A stretch of DNA of 64,000 nucleotides from Desmonostoc muscorum LEGE 12446 (GTDB lineage Bacteria; Cyanobacteriota; Cyanobacteriia; Cyanobacteriales; Nostocaceae), in assembly GCF_015207005.2 (NCBI RefSeq), contig NZ_JADEXS020000001.1, positions 6,409,001 through 6,473,000 on the forward strand, read 5' to 3'. The notes under the pieces are model-generated. The model made no database searches and was not told the origin of the DNA. It saw only the letters and a list, made by a program, of their open reading frames with translations. The translations under genes and the position numbers were made by a program. Positions 25,269 to 33,816 of this stretch are shown piece by piece. The first letter of the stretch is position 1. Every line of letters starts with the position of its first letter.

Positions 25269-26489
25269 ATGAAAATAGCCGTCATTGGTGTGAAAGGTTT
25301 ACCTCCCAAACAAGGAGGAATTGAGCATTATTGTGCAGAAGTGTATCCTCGGATAATCGAACAAGGACACTGTGTTGATTTATTCGCTCGGTCTTCTAAT
25401 ACAAATTCTCCTTGGTTTGACCATTATGACTTTTGGGGTGTGCGAGTCATCTCCTTACCCAGTTGGGGTTTGCGTGGGGTTGATGCTTTTATGACCTCGG
25501 CACTGGGAGCGATCGCTGCTTGTGGTCAGCAATATGATATTGTTCATTTTCAGGCTTTAGGCCCATCTCTATTTACTTGTTTACCCAGAATTGCTAGCTC
25601 TACAAAGGTTGTAGTTACCTGTCACGGCTTAGACTGGCAACGCGCCAAGTGGGGTAATTTTTCTAGTCAGCTAATTCTTTTGGGCGAAAAAGCAGCTGTG
25701 CGCTTTGCCCAAGGGCTAGTTGTGGTGTCAAAAGACCTAAAATCTTACTTTCTGGAAACCTATAATCGAGAAACAGTCTACATCCCCAGCGCTCCCGCTA
25801 GCTACGGTGCTTCAGACCCCAAATTTTCCTACGTTACCTCTTTGGGTTTGACACCAGGGCGCTACATTCTGTTTTTAGGCAGACTTGTACCGGAAAAGCG
25901 TCCCGACTTGCTCATTGACGCTTTTTGTGCATTGAAACCAACTGGATGGAAACTCGTTCTGGCTGGAGGTGTCAGCGATACTAAATCTTTCAGTGCCAAG
26001 CTATTAGAAAAGGTTGCCAATCATCGAGATATCGTATTTGCAGGCGAACTCCAAAGAACTCGTCTTTGGGAAATTGTCCGGGGGGCGGGGTTGTTTGTCC
26101 TTCCTTCTGACGTGGAAGGACTACCTTTGGCAATGTTAGAAGCGATGCGGGAAGGTATACCGGTGCTGGCGAGTAACATTCCACCGCACCAGCAATTGAT
26201 TAATGATAATCGGGGGATGCTTTTTAGAGCTGGAAACGTAGACTCTTGCGTACATTCCCTAAATTGGGCGATTAATCATCTAACTGAAATGGCGGCAATG
26301 GCTAAAAATGCACAAACATACGTGCAGTTTAACTACAGTTGGGATCACATTACTTCTGAAACCTTAAAACTATACACAACTATTCTGAATTCCTCTGAGC
26401 CAGTAGGGGTATCGGAGCCTAGTGTTCTGTCACGGGTGACGACTGACGCGGGGACGGGGAGACGCTCTGACGCGGGGACGCGGGGATGA
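25269..26489 (+). CDS. GT4-family glycosyltransferase
   Basis: A 406-residue GT-B glycosyltransferase. It starts MKIAVIGVKGLPPKQGGIEH, the glycine-rich loop common in rhamnosyl- and related transferases. The C-terminal half has FLGRLVPEKRPDLLIDAF and the signature LPSDVEGLPLAMLEAMREG. The last 25 residues or so (TGRRSDAGTRG) are encoded by an intergenic-type repeat of GACGCGGGGACG units, so the ancestral stop was probably earlier. It follows the previous GT4 gene by 112 bases. Confidence 0.88.
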   Translation: MKIAVIGVKGLPPKQGGIEHYCAEVYPRIIEQGHCVDLFARSSNTNSPWFDHYDFWGVRVISLPSWGLRGVDAFMTSALGAIAACGQQYDIVHFQALGPSLFTCLPRIASSTKVVVTCHGLDWQRAKWGNFSSQLILLGEKAAVRFAQGLVVVSKDLKSYFLETYNRETVYIPSAPASYGASDPKFSYVTSLGLTPGRYILFLGRLVPEKRPDLLIDAFCALKPTGWKLVLAGGVSDTKSFSAKLLEKVANHRDIVFAGELQRTRLWEIVRGAGLFVLPSDVEGLPLAMLEAMREGIPVLASNIPPHQQLINDNRGMLFRAGNVDSCVHSLNWAINHLTEMAAMAKNAQTYVQFNYSWDHITSETLKLYTTILNSSEPVGVSEPSVLSRVTTDAGTGRRSDAGTRG

Positions 26490-26805
26490 GGAGGGGATGA
26501 GGGGGATGAGGGAGTAGGGGAGGTAGGGGGAGAAATAACCAATAGACTTCTTGCATAAATCAAAAAAAAGAACCCCACCCCGCCTTTGACTTACGTCAAA
26601 GTCTCCCCTCCCGAAGAGCGGGGTGGGGTGTTAGGGGACTTTTGCAAGAGACTTCATGAGTTGCACTCACAAGGAAAGAATGAAAATATCTCTTTCCCAG
26701 TCCCCAATCCCCAGTCCCCAGTCCCTATTTTTAAGGCAGGTCTAATGCCCAATGCCCCATGCCCCATGCCAATGCCCAATGCCCAATGACACAAAGGTAT
26801 ATGTA
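26490..26805. other. Repeat-filled spacer in the polysaccharide locus
   Basis: Contains GGGGATGAGG repeats (26484-26520), MITE copy B (26544-26652), CCCCAGTCCC-type heptamers (26696-26730) and ATGCCCC repeats (26747-26790) up to the next gene. No gene is supported; two small frames crossing it are repeat artefacts. Confidence 0.6.
26544..26652. mobile_element. MITE-like element, AGACNTCTTGCA family, copy B
   Basis: Ends AGACTTCTTGCATAAATC and GGGACTTTTGCAAGAGACTT are inverted. An inner inverted pair, AACCCCACCCCGC and GGGGTGGGGTGTT, is shared with copy D at 61338-61460 but absent from copies A and C. There is no coding capacity. Confidence 0.65.
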
Positions 26806-28953
26806 ATGGAGAAAAGCGTTTCATCTTTAGTAGTGGTTTTGAAGCGGCGAAGTTTGCCGGCTTTGGCGATGTTTGTTGCTGTAATTGGGGGAGCGGTAGC
26901 CTACTTAGTATTGGCTCCAAGTTTGTATCGAGCATCAGCACAATTGATATTGGATGACAAACGGGTGAGTATTTCTGAGTTGGGACGCGACCTCACACAG
27001 GTACCTGTGGGTGTACCTGGTGGCCCTAGTCCATTAGCTGAGCAGGCAGAATTAGTCAAATCACTACCTATTTTAGAGCGATCGCTGGCTAAGGTTTTTC
27101 CTGTTTCTCAAAGCAAGTTGACAACTAAGAAATTTAGTAAAGGTTTGCGAGTGAAACTTGTCCCAGCGACGAATATCTTGGTTATCAGCTATCAAGCCCA
27201 AGACCCAATTCTGGCTGCTAAACTTGTCAACGCTGTTTCCCAAACAATGGTTGAGGAAAGTGCCGAACAAATCCGCAAAGAAGCTGCAAATGTCAGGAAA
27301 TTTTTGCAAAAAGAGGTGCCTTTCGCCCGTCAGCGGCTGCAACAAGCAGAGGCTATGGAAAACAGATATAAACAAGCCAGTGGTCTGATCTCTTTTGCTG
27401 ACCAAAGCAAAAGTTTAGTTGATAGTTTAGCCACTTTAGAAGACGAGGAGCGGACTTTAGTTGCCCAACTCCAAGAAACGCGATCGCGTGATGCATCCTT
27501 ACGGAAAATTACTACTACTAGAAACCTCACCAATGCTTATGCATCTGTACGCGGTGGTCAAGATGAACAACTCCAGAAGTTACGCACCAAGTTGGCAGAT
27601 TTGCAAACTCAGATAGCTACTGTGCGTTTGCGCTTCACAGAGAACCATCCAAGTTTGATATTGCTCCTACAACAACAGCAAGCTCTGAGTACCTTGTACA
27701 ATCGGGAACTAGCTCGCCTTTCGCCTCGAAATCCAGCTATTTCCCCGAATCATGTTGCATCCGATCCTCTGAGTCAGGATCTGACTTCGGAACTGATTGG
27801 AAATGAGATTGAACGCTTGGCAGTGGAAAATAAGCTCAAAGCTGTTCAATCTTTAAAAGCTAATCTCCAGACTCGTTTAGCACAACTGCCAATTCAACAA
27901 CAACCCCTGACTGTACTGACTCGCCAACGAGAAGAAGCAGCCGCATCTTTAAAGTTGCTGCAAACTAAACTCGAAGAAGCGCGGATTGCTGAAGCCCAAT
28001 TAGTTGGCAATATCCGAATTATCGAAGAGGCTAAACCACCAACTTCTCCCACCTACCCCAAACCTTATCTAGTATTAGGGCTAGCTACTGTATTGGGAAG
28101 TATCTTAGCTGTTGGTGTAGTGTTGCTTTTGGAAGCAACAGACAATACCATCCACGATACTTCCGAAACCGAGGAAATACTGCCAAAAATTCCCTTGTTG
28201 GGCACATTACCGTCCCTGCCTACCAAAGCCCTCAACCTGCAACCAGCAGAAGGATTTTTAGACGATATTGCTTTGGTTGAGCCTTACCGAATGTTGCTCA
28301 AGACGCTAGAGTTTCGCAGTTCTAAAAAATTGCGGAGTATTGTGATTACTAGTACTAAATCTGGGGAAGGTAAATCAGTAGTTGTCTCGCACCTAGCTGC
28401 TGTTTGTGCGATGTTATCTCGACGAACCTTGATTGTGGATGCTGATTTACATCGGCCGATGCAGCACAACCTGTTTAACTTACCTGCCGAACCAGGGCTT
28501 AGCGATGCGATCGCTAAAGAGCGATCGCTACTAGATACCGTGCAAATTAGAGATATTGAAAACCTTTCGGTGCTGACTTGTGGCGAACTACACCCACGCC
28601 CCTCACAGTTACTAGAGTCGGAGGCGATGAAGTCGCTAATAGCAGATGCTATAGAACATTATGACTTTGTAATCATAGATACTCCACCTCTGAGTGTCAG
28701 TGCTGATGCAGCTACCTTGGGGCGCTATACCAATGGCGTTGTGTTGATTACACGTCCTAGTTTTACCCTCAAAGATATCCTGAAAAAAGCAGTATCAGAA
28801 CTCACACAAAATCAAATACCAATTCTCGGAGTAGTAATCAATGGCATGACATCTCAAACTGAAAAATCTTACAGCTATTTATCGCGTCCTCTGAAACATT
28901 CAACTCCTCCAAGGGATACCGTCAATTCTGCAAACGGTTTGAAGTCGAAGTGA
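26806..28953 (+). CDS. Wzz-type chain-length protein fused to BY-kinase-like ATPase
   Basis: A 715-residue inner-membrane protein that controls polysaccharide polymerisation and export (Wzc-like). The N-terminal membrane helix (about 17-38) precedes a Wzz domain, and a long coiled-coil region (about 160-390: EDEERTLVAQLQETRSR) follows. The second membrane helix is near 420-445 (YLVLGLATVLGSILAVGVVL). The cytoplasmic BY-kinase domain has Walker A TKSGEGKS (about 518-525), Walker A' LIVDADLHRP and Walker B FVIIDTPP. The C-terminal tail holds only a small tyrosine cluster (KSYSYLSRP). The start at 26806 is chosen because the upstream codons translate an ATGCCCC repeat. Its neighbours are GT4 transferases and a Wzy-like protein. 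Confidence 0.9.
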   Translation: MEKSVSSLVVVLKRRSLPALAMFVAVIGGAVAYLVLAPSLYRASAQLILDDKRVSISELGRDLTQVPVGVPGGPSPLAEQAELVKSLPILERSLAKVFPVSQSKLTTKKFSKGLRVKLVPATNILVISYQAQDPILAAKLVNAVSQTMVEESAEQIRKEAANVRKFLQKEVPFARQRLQQAEAMENRYKQASGLISFADQSKSLVDSLATLEDEERTLVAQLQETRSRDASLRKITTTRNLTNAYASVRGGQDEQLQKLRTKLADLQTQIATVRLRFTENHPSLILLLQQQQALSTLYNRELARLSPRNPAISPNHVASDPLSQDLTSELIGNEIERLAVENKLKAVQSLKANLQTRLAQLPIQQQPLTVLTRQREEAAASLKLLQTKLEEARIAEAQLVGNIRIIEEAKPPTSPTYPKPYLVLGLATVLGSILAVGVVLLLEATDNTIHDTSETEEILPKIPLLGTLPSLPTKALNLQPAEGFLDDIALVEPYRMLLKTLEFRSSKKLRSIVITSTKSGEGKSVVVSHLAAVCAMLSRRTLIVDADLHRPMQHNLFNLPAEPGLSDAIAKERSLLDTVQIRDIENLSVLTCGELHPRPSQLLESEAMKSLIADAIEHYDFVIIDTPPLSVSADAATLGRYTNGVVLITRPSFTLKDILKKAVSELTQNQIPILGVVINGMTSQTEKSYSYLSRPLKHSTPPRDTVNSANGLKSK

Positions 28954-29047
28954 TGATATGCAAGAAAATTCAGAAAATAGATCATTTGTAGAGACGCGAT
29001 TCATCGCGTCTTAGCCCAACCATATGTTGCTTTCCTTGAAATCTGCT

Positions 29048-29075
29048 GTAGGGGCGTACAGCTGTACGCCCCCAC
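29048..29075. repeat. 28-bp palindrome, second copy
   Basis: Same unit as at 23299-23326 with one base changed in the right arm (CCCCCAC). The flanking TATCTGTATCAG resembles the flank of the first copy (TTTGTATCAG), so the repeat unit extends beyond the palindrome. Confidence 0.8.
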
Positions 29076-29115
29076 CTATATCTATATATCTGTATCAGGT
29101 ATTTCGTGAAATGGT

Positions 29116-30531
29116 ATGAAGATATTGACTAATCAACGCTCGATGATACTGAGGATTGGGTTGATAGGTGTGGGGATTGGCTCACTCACAGCATTTGAGC
29201 CTCTTTATCTGGGGTTGGTGGTGGGCGCAATAGCGGTAGTTTTCTTATTCTTTGCCAGATTCGAGCAAACCGTACTCGGATTATTAATCTTGCGTAGTGC
29301 CCTCGATCCTTTCTCTGCTTACCAAATCCCTTCCCTATTCGCCATTGCTGTAGATGTCCTAACTTTACTTTATGTCGCAGTCACATTACTAACTGGTCGA
29401 ATAGTACGTACTGATAAGTTTTGGTGGTTATTTGCAGGTTGGGTAGCTCTCCAGGGTTTAGGAGTAATACTCATACCTTTGGAAGAACAGGGGTTAGATG
29501 GTGGTGCTTTCCTAGACAGCATCCGCGAGTGGGTACGTCTTTTTTCTTGGCTGATGGTCTACTTGCTGGTGATGCAACTGCAAGACCGAATCCATCCCCA
29601 AAAGATTATTTCTGCATTATTTTTTGCTCTCATCTTGCCCCTGACGGTAGCAACAATCCAGATGCTTGTTCCCGTTTCGCTGCTACCAGCCATACTCCAA
29701 GCTACCAAAGACCCAATCTCTGGAGAAATTTCCCGAATTAATGGCACTCTTGGTCTGTCCAATACCTTCGCAACTTTTTTGTTGCTGTTCATTGGTTTAA
29801 CTTATTGGAAAGTTAATCAGTCCCAGCGGCGTTGGCCTTGGCTAATATTGCTTGGTGTACTCGGCTTTTTCTATGTGAATACTAAAACTTTGTTTAGCTT
29901 GATGATGCTGGGTATTTTGATTATGGTTTTGATTGCGCCAAGATTGAGCCTGATTAATCTGATTGGTGGGGTATTTTTATTTGCGGTAGTTATAGTCTTA
30001 TTTGGCAGCACCGAATTTGGGCAACAACGCCTCACTTCTCTAACTCAAACACCCCTGTTAAATCCAGATTTAGATATATCGCGGGCAATCATTTTGTCAC
30101 ACGGAGACGGCAATAGTTTTAACTGGCGGCTTGCTCAGTGGTCTTTACTTATACAGGCTTGGGAACAGTCACCTATTTTGGGATATGGTCTGGCGAGTAG
30201 CCGCTATTTAACTATTTACAATAACTACGCCCACAATGATTATGTCCGAGCGTTAGCAGAAGGCGGAATCTTTGGGCTTTTAGCTTTTCTATTCTTTCTT
30301 GGTCTTCAAGCTACACATTTGATTGAGTTACTTGGGCGGACTTCCTCTACTAGCGCTCAGCAAGACCTGTGTCGAGTATTGTTAGCTATCCTTGCAGCTG
30401 TGGTTGTCGGCATGATTAGTGAGAATATTTGGAGTCACACAACTTTCTTTTTCTACTGGTGGACTCTGTTTGCAGTTGCTGGTTGGAATTGGGAGTGGGG
30501 AGTGGGGGAGATGAGGGAGATGGGGGGATGA
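29116..30531 (+). CDS. O-antigen ligase/polymerase (Wzy/WaaL-like) membrane protein
   Basis: A 471-residue protein with about eleven hydrophobic segments. The large periplasmic loop near residues 300-385 carries the family mark: NWRLAQWSLLIQAWEQSPILG, then NNYAHNDYVRALAEGG with the conserved histidine. Such proteins polymerise or ligate undecaprenyl-linked glycans. Between a Wzz-type protein and a Wzx-like flippase it is most likely the polymerase of this exopolysaccharide. The last 12 residues (EWGVGEMREMGG) are encoded by the start of a GGGGGATGAG tandem repeat, so the original C-terminus has been replaced or extended. Confidence 0.85.
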   Translation: MKILTNQRSMILRIGLIGVGIGSLTAFEPLYLGLVVGAIAVVFLFFARFEQTVLGLLILRSALDPFSAYQIPSLFAIAVDVLTLLYVAVTLLTGRIVRTDKFWWLFAGWVALQGLGVILIPLEEQGLDGGAFLDSIREWVRLFSWLMVYLLVMQLQDRIHPQKIISALFFALILPLTVATIQMLVPVSLLPAILQATKDPISGEISRINGTLGLSNTFATFLLLFIGLTYWKVNQSQRRWPWLILLGVLGFFYVNTKTLFSLMMLGILIMVLIAPRLSLINLIGGVFLFAVVIVLFGSTEFGQQRLTSLTQTPLLNPDLDISRAIILSHGDGNSFNWRLAQWSLLIQAWEQSPILGYGLASSRYLTIYNNYAHNDYVRALAEGGIFGLLAFLFFLGLQATHLIELLGRTSSTSAQQDLCRVLLAILAAVVVGMISENIWSHTTFFFYWWTLFAVAGWNWEWGVGEMREMGG

Positions 30532-30651
30532 GGGGGATGAGGAAGATGAAGGAGTCAGAGATAAGAATTAATAATCAATCCCCAATTCCCAGTCCCCAAT
30601 TCCCAGTCCCCACTCCCCACTCCCCACTCCCTTGCTATAAATGAACCTTTT

Positions 30652-31842
30652 ATGATTCAGCGCTTGATTGATACTGACGATCGCCCCCAGATGACAGCAC
30701 AACATCAACGATCCTATCGAGTGGTTTTAGTGCATCCGAGTGCGGGAGTTAACTGGAGTGGTGGCTCGGAGATTTTTGCCATAGAACTTGCCGATCGCCT
30801 CAGCACTTACTTCGATGTGGAATTATTAGCAGGCGATCGCTGTAGTCAGTTTTACTATCCAGCTGGTGGTATTGGCCGCACACAGGCGCGGCAGATTTTG
30901 AATAATTTAGCGATCGCTTCCCTATTGAAACGTTTTTTTACTCATTCTGATATTGCGATCGAACACTTGACAAGCTTTTTACCTTGTGCTTTTCGACTAC
31001 TCACACACCCTGCTGACCTAATTTTTCCCTGCAACGATTATGGAGGCTTAGCGATGGCAGCCTTCGTCCGTACCCTGATTGGTACACCAATTATTTATAC
31101 AGAACATACTGGATTGCTGAGTCAAGGGCGATCGCTTGCACGTAATTTGCGATTTCGTCCCGATCATCTCGTAGTTTTTTCGGAAACTATGGCGAATTTT
31201 GCCCGAACTTTACGACCCGATCAATCTACCACCATCATTCCTAACGGCGTAGATACCAACCGCTTTACACCAGAAGGAGAACATATAGACTTGGGTTTAA
31301 ACAAACCTCTAGTTTTGTGCGTAGCTTCTCTCAATCGTCACAGTCACAAGCGTGTTGAACTGGCAATCAAAGCTGTAGCTTTGTTACCAAAAGTCAGTCT
31401 TCTGATTTGTGGAGATGGCATAGATCGAGAATACTTTCAATCCTTAGGCGAAAAGTTGTTGGGAAGCGATCGCTTTGCCATCAAAATCTTTCCCAGTAAT
31501 CAGATGCCCAAAGTTTATCGAAGTGTCAATGCATTCACTTTGCCTTCGATTAATGAACCATGTGCTATTTCTTATTTGGAAGCAATGGCTAGTGGTTTAC
31601 CAATAGTTACCACAGACGATGAAATGCGTCGCTATATGGTCGCAGATGCTGGAATTTTATGTGATGTCACAGACATAGAAAATTATGCTGCTGCTATTGC
31701 CAAAGTCTTGAGTGGAGATTGGCTGCAAAAAGCAACAATGAATGCCTCACGTTTTAGCTGGGATACTATTGCAATATCTTACCGTAATGTCATTTTACAG
31801 ACAATTCTTCAGTCTGGAAAAATACACTGTAAAAATATCTAA
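30652..31842 (+). CDS. GT4-family glycosyltransferase
   Basis: A 396-residue GT-B glycosyltransferase. The N-terminal glycine motif NWSGGSEIFAIELADRL lies at about residues 34-50. The C-terminal domain has VLCVASLNRHSHKRVELAIKA, the acidic signature PSINEPCAISYLEAMASG, and GLPIVTTDD. ATG 30652 is taken; ATG 30691 (codon 14) would also give a complete domain and cannot be excluded. It belongs to the exopolysaccharide locus between the Wzy-like and Wzx-like genes. Confidence 0.87.
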   Translation: MIQRLIDTDDRPQMTAQHQRSYRVVLVHPSAGVNWSGGSEIFAIELADRLSTYFDVELLAGDRCSQFYYPAGGIGRTQARQILNNLAIASLLKRFFTHSDIAIEHLTSFLPCAFRLLTHPADLIFPCNDYGGLAMAAFVRTLIGTPIIYTEHTGLLSQGRSLARNLRFRPDHLVVFSETMANFARTLRPDQSTTIIPNGVDTNRFTPEGEHIDLGLNKPLVLCVASLNRHSHKRVELAIKAVALLPKVSLLICGDGIDREYFQSLGEKLLGSDRFAIKIFPSNQMPKVYRSVNAFTLPSINEPCAISYLEAMASGLPIVTTDDEMRRYMVADAGILCDVTDIENYAAAIAKVLSGDWLQKATMNASRFSWDTIAISYRNVILQTILQSGKIHCKNI

Positions 31843-31935
31843 TTAACGAACCACTCCAGACCCAGAGTTCACAAAGCAAGAACCAGTTAATACTTTCCCC
31901 ATTCCCCACCCCCCACTCCCCATTCCCCAATTATT

Positions 31936-33501
31936 ATGTCAGTTTCTCGACGAATTGCTTTTGCAGTGAGTGTTTCTTGGCTAAGTCGAGTGTCAATAAT
32001 TTGTTCAGGCTTAGTTTTGACTCCAACTCTCTTCCGATTTATGGGAAAAGAGGAACTAGGACTATGGTATTTATTAGGTAATAGCCAATCTTTTTTATGG
32101 TTGTTGTCTTTGGGAATTACGCCAACATTGACGCGGCATATAGCTTTGGCAAAAGGAAAAAGCGGCTTCGATCCAGAAGTAGAATTAACAGATGAGACTC
32201 AGCAACATATTGGAGATTTAGTAGTCACAGGTCGGTTAATTTTGCAATGGTTGGCAGTAGCTGTTTTCTTCATAGCGTGGATTTTGGGTTACGTTTTAAT
32301 CAGTCAAATTCAGTTACATGAAGTGTCTCAAGAGCAAGTAATTTGGGCTTGGACATTAATGTGTGCTGGTTACGCGATCGCAGTTTGGTTATCTTACTTT
32401 GACTGCCTACTGGCGGGCATGGGATATGTTGGTTGGGATGGTCTGATTGCAGTATTAACCTATTTTTTAATTATCCTGAGTAACATGATTGCAGTCATGT
32501 TAGGGGGTGGATTATTAGCATTGGCAACAATTTCTGTAGTTGCTGGTTTAATCCAGCGGGTGATATTTATCACTGTTATTCGTTGGCGTTTTCCTAATTT
32601 ATTGCTTTTTCAGGGTAATTGGAATATTCAATATGCCAAGGCACTATTTAAGCCCTCATTATATTGGTGGTTAACTGATTTGGGAGCATTTTTAATTTTA
32701 CGCACCGATACTTATTTTATTGCGATATTTAAGGGTTCTCAAAATATTCCCAGTTATCAAGCTACTTATAATTTGATAGCTAATATTTCTCAAGCTGCTA
32801 TTGCTTTTGCAGGTTCTTCAGCAGTTTTTATTAGTCAGGCATGGCAAGCCGGAAATTTAGCAGATATTCACCGAATGACTTTACGTAATGCACGCATAGG
32901 ATTGTCAATTGTGGCTGCGGGAGTTGCATTTTTGATTGTGGCAGGTGGAGATTTTATCAAATTGTGGTTGGGTAAGGGTAACTTTGTTGGTCTTGATGTC
33001 TTGTTGATTTTTTGTATTATCCTGACCCTAGAAACGCAACATGTGATTCTGATAACAAGTTCACGAGCCACAGAAGATGAAAAGTATGCACCTTGGTCTT
33101 TAACTTCAGGTGTTCTGAATTTAGTATTTACCTGGGTTTTGATTAAACCTTTGGGGTTGCTTGGGGTAGCAATAGCAACAATGTTGGCACAGATGCTGAC
33201 GAACAATTGGTATGCAGTCTATAGACCAATGGTGCGTTTGCGTCTCAACTTTGGCGTCTATTTACGTCAGGTAGTCGGTTTATGGGCTAGTGTCCTGGTA
33301 TGCTGTTTGGGCTTGTCTTGGTTGGCGAAGAAAAGTCTGTTTCTGTTAGGAATAACTTCAGAATGGGCTGTAATTATAACTACCGCAGTAATTTGTGGAG
33401 CTGTTTTATCAACTTCACTGTGGACAAGTGTTTTAGAAGACCATCATCGTAGAAGTATTCAGGGAAAGCTAAAAGCTTGGCTGAGGCTGTCTGAATTTTA
33501 A
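31936..33501 (+). CDS. Wzx-like polysaccharide flippase
   Basis: A 521-residue integral membrane protein with about fourteen hydrophobic segments. It begins with a positively charged, amphipathic N-terminus (MSVSRRIAFAVSVSWLSRV) as in MOP-superfamily O-antigen flippases, and retains the GKEELGLWYLL loop typical of the family start. The middle segment YWWLTDLGAFLILRTDTYFIA and the LGLLGVAIATMLAQMLTNNWY region near residue 410 fit the second half of Wzx. It would move lipid-linked repeat units across the inner membrane for the Wzy/Wzz system encoded just upstream. Last gene of the plus-strand locus. Confidence 0.85.
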   Translation: MSVSRRIAFAVSVSWLSRVSIICSGLVLTPTLFRFMGKEELGLWYLLGNSQSFLWLLSLGITPTLTRHIALAKGKSGFDPEVELTDETQQHIGDLVVTGRLILQWLAVAVFFIAWILGYVLISQIQLHEVSQEQVIWAWTLMCAGYAIAVWLSYFDCLLAGMGYVGWDGLIAVLTYFLIILSNMIAVMLGGGLLALATISVVAGLIQRVIFITVIRWRFPNLLLFQGNWNIQYAKALFKPSLYWWLTDLGAFLILRTDTYFIAIFKGSQNIPSYQATYNLIANISQAAIAFAGSSAVFISQAWQAGNLADIHRMTLRNARIGLSIVAAGVAFLIVAGGDFIKLWLGKGNFVGLDVLLIFCIILTLETQHVILITSSRATEDEKYAPWSLTSGVLNLVFTWVLIKPLGLLGVAIATMLAQMLTNNWYAVYRPMVRLRLNFGVYLRQVVGLWASVLVCCLGLSWLAKKSLFLLGITSEWAVIITTAVICGAVLSTSLWTSVLEDHHRRSIQGKLKAWLRLSEF

Positions 33502-33816
33502 AATGATCAAATCTTAGACTGTAATAGTACTGTGGCTATCTGTAACTGATAGTAAATATGGTTACTAAGTCCTGAGATCGTTCTCTAATTTGTGTATATG
33601 GGTAAATATTTATATTTTTATAAATAATAGTTAAGAAAAGATAAAATCATCTGAAACTTGGATAAGTAGTTGTAGTTTTATAAAGTATAATTAAGAAAAA
33701 GATAAACAAATCTAAGCAGTAACGTAGGCTAAATTTGCCTCGAACAATATCCGAAAAGGATAAAGTTCTAATTGTTTTAGATCAGAGACTATCGCTATCC
33801 TGTACATGCAAATAAC
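33502..33816. other. AT-rich spacer with a degenerate direct repeat
   Basis: No gene. Two segments, around 33618-33650 and 33676-33710, share TTTATAAA, TAATTAAGAAAAAGATAAA-like and ATCTgAA-like blocks about 58 bases apart. The upstream promoter of the UbiB gene should be in this stretch, but the start of that gene is itself uncertain. Confidence 0.4.

Noticed and set aside
26586..26789. 67-codon frame in the polysaccharide spacer
   Set aside because: It is composed of MITE and CCCCAGTCCC/ATGCCCC repeats.
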